Source: Claveliimonas sp964652805
GTDB lineage: Bacteria; Bacillota; Clostridia; Lachnospirales; Lachnospiraceae
DNA length: 9,303 nt
Assembly (NCBI GenBank): GCA_964652805.1
Contig: CAZZBJ010000086.1
Coordinates: 1-9,303, forward strand
Direction: 5' to 3'
This document shows positions 5,431 to 9,303 of the stretch, piece after piece. The notes beneath the pieces are model-generated. The model did no database searches, had not been told where the DNA came from, and worked only from the letters and a program-made list of their open reading frames with translations. Made by a program: the position numbers and the translations under genes. Within the stretch, counting starts at the first letter, position 1; the number at the start of each line of letters is the position of its first letter.

Positions 5431-6018
5431 TTAATCCTCCTTTTTTCCCAGATAGTTTTTATAGTAATTGTAGGTCTTCTCTGTGGCCGGATCCACGGGC
5501 AGTCCCTTTGTCTGGAGATAGAGAAGAGAGTCCCGAAGGAGCAGGTAGAGACACTCGTCTATGTCCTCGAAAGCCAGCCTCCTGGCCTCGGACATATTGG
5601 GCAGCTCCGCCCGGTTCGGCTCAATGTAGTCCGCGATGTAGACAATCTTGTCCAGAAGAGTCATCTCCGGCTTGCCGGTGGTGTGGCACGCAATAGCGTT
5701 CAGGATTGTCCTGTCTCCGATGTGATACTTCTTTGCCGCCAGGAAAGCTCCCAGCTTGGCGTGTAGAAGGGATGGGTTTGCCTGCTCGGCGGGGGTGATA
5801 AAGATGTGATTTTTCTTACACATCCGAATCTTCTTGTCGTTGGGGATACACTTGGCGCAGTCATGAAGAAGTCCGGCGGTCAGCGCCTGGTTCAGGTCCG
5901 CGCCGTAGCGCATGGCAAGAGCGCCCGCAGTGTACATGACACCCAGGGTGTGGTTGTACCGGTTCTTATCAAGATATTTTTTTACTTTTCTGCTCATAAT
6001 ATCGATATTTTCGTTCAT
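5431..6018 (-). CDS. yqeK: YqeK, HD-domain Ap4A hydrolase
   Basis: YqeK proteins are iron-dependent HD phosphohydrolases that split diadenosine tetraphosphate symmetrically into two ADP. The metal ligands are visible: H23 (YNHTLGV), H52-D53 (LLHDCAK), H86 (LLHAKLG), H112 (CHTTGK) and D130 (IADYIEPNR). I choose the ATG at 6018 (195 residues) over the in-frame ATG at 6054. AAGGAAG sits 8 nt before 6018, whereas no ribosome site precedes 6054, and the 12 extra residues there look unlike the family. The gene lies between nadD and rsfS, as in many Firmicutes, and shares the operon. The activity is assigned by family. Confidence 0.9.
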   Translation of the reverse strand: MNENIDIMSRKVKKYLDKNRYNHTLGVMYTAGALAMRYGADLNQALTAGLLHDCAKCIPNDKKIRMCKKNHIFITPAEQANPSLLHAKLGAFLAAKKYHIGDRTILNAIACHTTGKPEMTLLDKIVYIADYIEPNRAELPNMSEARRLAFEDIDECLYLLLRDSLLYLQTKGLPVDPATEKTYNYYKNYLGKKED

Positions 6019-6060
6019 GACACACACTTCCTTGAGAAAACATTTTTCTGCCATACCAGT

Positions 6061-6672
6061 CTATGCGGTGTAGAGCTGGTTTCTGTGAATATAGTCCACC
6101 ACCGCCTCTGGCATGAGTCCGCCTACGTCCTCCCTGTCCCGCAGCATGCGGCGCAGCTCGTGGGAGGATACATCCACAAGAGGCGTGTTGAGAAGCCGAA
6201 TGTCCGCACTGTATTTCTCGGTGAGGAGCCGGATCTGGCGATCCATGACCTTCCTGCTGCTCTTGTCGTCCCGGTAGGCGGCGAGGATAGTGCAGGTGGG
6301 GAAAAGCCGCTCCACGTGCACCCACTGCTCGATGGAGAACAGGGAGTCCGCACCGATGATGAAGTAGAAATACTCCTCCGGATACAGCTTCTTAAAGTGT
6401 TCCATTGTCCCGTAAGAGCAGCTCACGTCCTTCCGCTTCAGCTCATAGTCCTCCAGGCGGAATTTCCGGTGGCCGCTGATGGCCAAAGAGACCATCTGTG
6501 CCCGCTCCCGGGGCGTGGAAACGATGTTTTTATTGTCCTTGTGGGGAGGATTTCCGTTTGGCATGAACCAGACCTGGTCCAGCTGATAATCCCGGCAGGC
6601 GTACTCTGCCAGGGTCAGATGGCCGTTGTGGACCGGATCGAACGTCCCTCCCATGATCCCGATCTTCTTCAT
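6061..6672 (-). CDS. nadD: nicotinate-nucleotide adenylyltransferase NadD
   Basis: NadD joins ATP and nicotinate mononucleotide to give nicotinic acid adenine dinucleotide, an essential step to NAD. The 203-residue protein has the nucleotidyltransferase signature GGTFDPVHNGH (8-18, HxGH at 15-18), MPNGNPPHK (37-45), IIGADS (105-110) and SSHELRRML (169-177), the counterpart of the ISSTxIR motif. In the last motif the usual Thr is His, which I take as a lineage variant. Start ATG at 6672 follows AGGAGG with 6 nt spacing. It begins 22 nt after the yhbY stop and precedes yqeK, the usual Firmicutes order. Confidence 0.96.
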   Translation of the reverse strand: MKKIGIMGGTFDPVHNGHLTLAEYACRDYQLDQVWFMPNGNPPHKDNKNIVSTPRERAQMVSLAISGHRKFRLEDYELKRKDVSCSYGTMEHFKKLYPEEYFYFIIGADSLFSIEQWVHVERLFPTCTILAAYRDDKSSRKVMDRQIRLLTEKYSADIRLLNTPLVDVSSHELRRMLRDREDVGGLMPEAVVDYIHRNQLYTA

Positions 6673-6694
6673 AAAGGACCTCCTTTTGATCCTT

Positions 6695-6988
6695 TTACGG
6701 AAGCTGAATCTTCTTTTTTTTCTCGTTTTTGCCCTCTCTGTAGAGGACGATCTTCTTGCCGATGACCTGCACCACCTGGGAGCGGGTGCGCTCCGCCAGC
6801 GTGGCGGCCAGCTCTCTTGGATCGTCGGCGCAGTTCTGAAGGACGCTCACCTTGATGAGCTCCCGTGCCTCCAGAGCCTCGTCCACAGCCTTTGTGAGCT
6901 CAGGCGTCATGCTGTTCTTCCCGATCTGGAAAATGGAATCCATGGTCATGGCAAGACTTTTCAAATAAGCACGCTGCTTTGTCGTCAT
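6695..6988 (-). CDS. yhbY: YhbY-family (CRM domain) ribosome assembly RNA-binding protein
   Basis: The 97-residue protein is a single CRM domain, as in E. coli YhbY and B. subtilis YqeI, which associate with pre-50S particles. Family features are TKQRAYLKSLA at the N-terminus, EALEARELIKVSVLQNC (37-53), SQVVQVIGKKIVLYRE (70-85) and a lysine-rich tail. The RNA-binding GxxG loop reads GKNS (23-26): the second glycine is serine. Start ATG at 6988 follows AGGAGAG. The gene starts 26 nt after the obgE stop. The role in large-subunit assembly comes from family knowledge plus the location next to obgE. Confidence 0.93.
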   Translation of the reverse strand: MTTKQRAYLKSLAMTMDSIFQIGKNSMTPELTKAVDEALEARELIKVSVLQNCADDPRELAATLAERTRSQVVQVIGKKIVLYREGKNEKKKKIQLP

Positions 6989-7014
6989 TTGCCTTCTCTC
7001 CTATCTTTTTATTT

Positions 7015-8304
7015 TTACTTGTAATAGTCGAACTGAAGTCCGTACATACGGACAGTGTCTCCCTCCTGGATGCCCTTGGCCTCCAGCTCCTCCAAGATGC
7101 CGGTGTCCTTGAGGAACTTCTGGAAGAACTGAAATCCTTTCTCGGAGTCCAAATTGGTGTAGCCCAGCATCTTCTCGATCTTGGGCCCCTCCACAACGTA
7201 GATGTCGTCCTCCTTCTCCACTGTGTAGGGCAGATCCTCGTAGATCAGCTCGTCCTCCGGGAAGTACTCCTGCCGGAAGATGACCGGCTCATCGTCCAGC
7301 TCGTCCAGACGTCTGGAGACCTCGTAGAGAAGCTCCTGTATGCCCTCTCCCGTCACGCCGGAGATAGGGAATACAGGGATGCCCTGGGGCTCAAATTCCC
7401 GCTTCAGCCGCTCTATGGGGTTCTCCTGCCCCTCCTCCTGGTAGATGGCGTCGATCTTGTTGGCCGCGATGATCTGGGGTCTGTCGGCGATCTTTGGGTT
7501 GTAGGCGCAAAGCTCCGCGTTGATCTTACGGATATCCTCCACCGGATCCCGGCCCTCTGTGCCGGCCGCATCCACCACATGGATGATGAACTTGGTCCTC
7601 TCAATGTGGCGGAGAAATTCGTAGCCAAGGCCCGCGCCCTCCGAGGCGCCCTCGATGAGTCCCGGGATGTCCGCAATGACAAAACCCTTGGCACCGGGCA
7701 CATCCACCACCCCCAGATTGGGGCTCAGAGTCGTAAAATGATAGTTGGCGATCTTCGGCCTTGCGTTGGTGACCCTGGACTGGAAGGTGGATTTCCCCAC
7801 GTTGGGGAAGCCCACAAGCCCCACATCCGCAATCACCTTCAACTCCAGGTTCACCCACAGCTCCTGGGCCGGCTGGCCGGGCTGGGCGTACTTGGGGATC
7901 TGCATGGTGGCCGTGGCAAAGTGCTGGTTGCCAAGGCCGCCCTTGCCGCCCTTCAGGATGACCTGCCTGCGATTGTCGCCGGACATGTCCGCAATGACCT
8001 TGCCGGACTCGGCCTCTTTGATCACCGTTCCCTCGGGCACCTTCAGTACGATGTCGTCCGCATCGGCGCCGTGACATCTCCTCTTGCCCCCCGACTCGCC
8101 GTCTTTTGCCGCATATTTTCTTCTGTGGCGGAAGTCCTGAAGTGTGTTCAAGCCCTCGTCCACCTCAAAGATCACGTCGCCGCCCCGTCCGCCGTCGCCT
8201 CCGTCCGGTCCGCCGTTGGGAACATAGAGCTCCCGCCGGAAGCTCACATGTCCGTCACCGCCCTTGCCGGAGCGGATAAATATTTTTGCTCTGTCTGCAA
8301 ACAT
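7015..8304 (-). CDS. obgE: Obg/CgtA family ribosome-assembly GTPase
   Basis: ObgE binds the 50S particle and ppGpp and is needed for late large-subunit assembly. The 429-residue protein has the glycine-rich Obg fold (1-158; NGGPDGGDGGRGGDV) and a GTPase domain. Its motifs are G1 GFPNVGKST (165-173), switch I FTTL (190-193), G3 DIPG (212-215), G4 NKID (282-285) and G5 region SGVTGEG (315-321). A C-terminal OCT domain (about 340-429) makes it the Gram-positive long form. One oddity is Q175 just after G1, where a leucine is usual (STFLS). Start ATG at 8304 has AAGGAG (8319-8314) at 9 nt. The assembly gap begins one base beyond that site, so the coding sequence is intact. Confidence 0.97.
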   Translation of the reverse strand: MFADRAKIFIRSGKGGDGHVSFRRELYVPNGGPDGGDGGRGGDVIFEVDEGLNTLQDFRHRRKYAAKDGESGGKRRCHGADADDIVLKVPEGTVIKEAESGKVIADMSGDNRRQVILKGGKGGLGNQHFATATMQIPKYAQPGQPAQELWVNLELKVIADVGLVGFPNVGKSTFQSRVTNARPKIANYHFTTLSPNLGVVDVPGAKGFVIADIPGLIEGASEGAGLGYEFLRHIERTKFIIHVVDAAGTEGRDPVEDIRKINAELCAYNPKIADRPQIIAANKIDAIYQEEGQENPIERLKREFEPQGIPVFPISGVTGEGIQELLYEVSRRLDELDDEPVIFRQEYFPEDELIYEDLPYTVEKEDDIYVVEGPKIEKMLGYTNLDSEKGFQFFQKFLKDTGILEELEAKGIQEGDTVRMYGLQFDYYK

Positions 8305-8320
8305 GTCTTTAATCTCCTTA

Positions 8321-8330
8321 NNNNNNNNNN
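8321..8330. other. assembly gap (10 N)
   Basis: Ten Ns join two contigs between rpmA and obgE. The count is probably a placeholder and not a measured length. Both flanking genes are complete and in the expected order, so the join is credible. Confidence 0.97.
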
Positions 8331-8350
8331 TACGAAATACGGCAGGGTCT
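8331..8350 (-). terminator. possible half of a hairpin terminator or attenuator cut by the gap
   Basis: Read on the minus strand after rpmA, AGACCCTGCCGTA (8350-8338) is followed by TTTCG and then TA, where the sequence stops at the Ns. TA is the first two bases expected of the complementary arm TACGGCAGGGTCT. A GC-rich hairpin here would explain why assembly broke at this point and would lie between rpmA and obgE as an attenuator. Only two bases of the second arm are seen, so this is a prediction. Confidence 0.3.
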
Positions 8351-8362
8351 CACCTTCGCTGA

Positions 8363-8647
8363 TTACTGTGCTACTGGATAGATAGAAACCTGCTTCTTAT
8401 CTCTTCCTTTTCTTTCAAATCTGACAACACCATCTACTAATGCAAATAATGTGTCATCTCCGCCGCGTCCCACATTGACACCTGGATGGATCTTCGTTCC
8501 ACGCTGTCTGTAAAGGATGTTGCCGGCTTTTACGAACTGTCCGTCAGCTCTCTTCGCACCTAATCTCTTAGACTCGGAGTCACGTCCGTTCTTTGTAGAA
8601 CCAACACCTTTTTTATGAGCAAAAAACTGAAGATTTAATTTCATCAT
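8363..8647 (-). CDS. rpmA: 50S ribosomal protein L27
   Basis: L27 reaches the peptidyl-transferase centre of the 50S subunit with its N-terminal tail. The 94-residue protein matches the Firmicutes form throughout: GVGSTKNGRDSESKRLGAKR, YRQRGTKIHPG, GRGGDDTLFA and a C-terminal VSIYPVAQ. It begins MMKLNLQFFAHKKG, an extension that in Firmicutes is cut off after FF (residues 8-9) by the protease Prp, exposing A10. The first Met (8647) aligns with the family start and has AGGAGG 10 nt upstream. That ribosome site overlaps the prp stop, with 5 nt between the genes, so translation is probably coupled. Confidence 0.98.
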   Translation of the reverse strand: MMKLNLQFFAHKKGVGSTKNGRDSESKRLGAKRADGQFVKAGNILYRQRGTKIHPGVNVGRGGDDTLFALVDGVVRFERKGRDKKQVSIYPVAQ

Positions 8648-8652
8648 GGTCG

Positions 8653-8985
8653 TTACACCTCCTCAAATCTTACCTGAATGTATTCCGAATAGTTGCTGTC
8701 ATCTGCCATTGCCTCGAGTCCGAGAATCATGGCCTTTAACAGAAGTGCCGCCTCCCTGCCGGGACGGTCTGTAAGACGAAAATCAATGAGCGCCTCCATA
8801 TCGTCGGATACAAAGGAAGTCTTGTCGTCTGTAAAGGCCGCAATGGCGTTCACAGTGTTGATCATCAGCACCGACGCCGCCGCGCAGACGATGTCCTGTC
8901 CCGCCTCGCTGAAGCCTGCATGTCCCTTTGCCAGAAAACCTACACATTCTTTCTTTTTGTTCTGATAAATCGTCACCCGGACCAT
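8653..8985 (-). CDS. prp: ribosomal-processing cysteine protease Prp
   Basis: Prp (YsxB family) removes the N-terminal extension of L27 in Firmicutes. The 110-residue protein carries the catalytic pair H22 (KGHAGFSEAG) and C34 (QDIVCAAASVL), at the same residue numbers as in Staphylococcus aureus Prp. The spacing and the conserved DIVCA core support an active enzyme. Start ATG at 8985 follows a GGTGG site at about 8 nt. It lies between rplU (18 nt away) and its substrate gene rpmA (5 nt away), the standard order where L27 has the extension. Confidence 0.95.
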   Translation of the reverse strand: MVRVTIYQNKKKECVGFLAKGHAGFSEAGQDIVCAAASVLMINTVNAIAAFTDDKTSFVSDDMEALIDFRLTDRPGREAALLLKAMILGLEAMADDSNYSEYIQVRFEEV

Positions 8986-9003
8986 AAAACTGCCACCAGA
9001 TGA

Positions 9004-9303
9004 TTACGCGTTGATTTTCTCGATCTTAACTGCTGTGTACTGCTGTCTGTGACCGTTTTTCTTATGATATCCAGTTTTTCTCTTATACTTGTAAACGATG
9101 ACCTTCTTGGCTTTTCCGTTCTCTACAACGGAAGCCTCGACAGTTGCGCCCTCTACCGTAGGATTTCCGACCTTCAGTCCGTTATCGCTCACTGCAAGCA
9201 CCTGGTCAAATGTATAAGTCTCTCCAGCTTCCACACCAAGTTTTTCTACTTTAATGATATCGCCTTCAGCTACTTTGTACTGTTTACCACCTGTTGCTAT
9301 AAT
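9004..9303 (-). CDS. rplU: 50S ribosomal protein L21, first codons missing
   Basis: The frame is open from the window edge to TAA at 9006-9004, giving 99 residues beginning IIATGGKQYKVAEGDIIKVE. Family members start MYAIIATGGKQ, so only about three codons are outside the window. The C-terminal half shows KKVIVYKYKRKTGYHKKNGH, the rRNA-binding signature of L21, which contacts 23S rRNA in early 50S assembly. It is the first gene of the operon, so the promoter and any L21 leader lie beyond the window. Confidence 0.97.
   Translation of the reverse strand: MIATGGKQYKVAEGDIIKVEKLGVEAGETYTFDQVLAVSDNGLKVGNPTVEGATVEASVVENGKAKKVIVYKYKRKTGYHKKNGHRQQYTAVKIEKINA

Noticed and set aside
6019..6054. Upstream ATG of yqeK adding 12 residues
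   Set aside because: No ribosome site precedes it, whereas AAGGAAG precedes the ATG at 6018 at proper spacing.
5806..6765. Plus-strand open frame spanning yqeK and nadD in antisense
   Set aside because: It crosses two well-supported genes and their boundary, and its translation has no recognisable domain.
6979..8385. Long plus-strand open frame opposite obgE
   Set aside because: It is antisense to a clearly conserved GTPase, runs through the N gap, has no recognisable domain and arises from the high GC codon bias of obgE.

Overview
This window is vertically inherited housekeeping chromosome from a Firmicute of class Clostridia, most likely a Lachnospiraceae-type gut anaerobe. The evidence is the gene order rplU-prp-rpmA-obgE-yhbY-nadD-yqeK-rsfS, an L27 with the Firmicutes N-terminal extension plus its protease Prp, a Bacillus/Clostridium-type LexA with matching SOS boxes, and strong AGGAGG-like ribosome binding sites. 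The species cannot be named from the sequence alone. A run of 10 Ns at 8321-8330 marks a scaffold join.

Layout. 1-827 (+): 3' part of an RluD-family 23S pseudouridine synthase, cut by the window edge. 955-1599 (+): a cytidylate-kinase-like P-loop protein. 1667-2401 and 2440-3501 (-): a TtcA-family tRNA thiolase downstream of a 353-residue Xer-type tyrosine recombinase. 3502-3761: a 260-bp AT-rich intergenic region with three inverted repeats and a near-consensus promoter for the recombinase. 3762-4124 (-): a small membrane-anchored LysM protein, divergent from lexA (4384-5001, +). The 259 bp between these two holds at least two good LexA boxes, a third weaker one, and two opposed sigma-A promoters. 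5016-5061: an 18-bp perfect hairpin serving as bidirectional terminator. 5072-9303 (-): an eight-gene operon for ribosome assembly and NAD synthesis, read from rplU (5' end just outside the window) to rsfS.

How the genes work together. The right-hand operon makes L21 and L27 and the protease that trims L27. It also encodes two ribosome-biogenesis factors (ObgE, YhbY), the NAD precursor adenylyltransferase NadD, the Ap4A hydrolase YqeK and the ribosome silencing factor RsfS. The lexA/LysM pair has the same layout as lexA-yneA of Bacillus subtilis, where YneA is an SOS-induced LysM cell-division inhibitor; the LysM protein here is probably a functional counterpart. In B. subtilis yneA is followed by a serine-resolvase gene; here the next gene is a tyrosine recombinase with its own promoter and a 28-bp 11-6-11 dif-shaped palindrome upstream.

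No transposon, CRISPR array, tRNA or rRNA is visible. The parts most worth following up are the SOS divergon and the structured region upstream of the recombinase.
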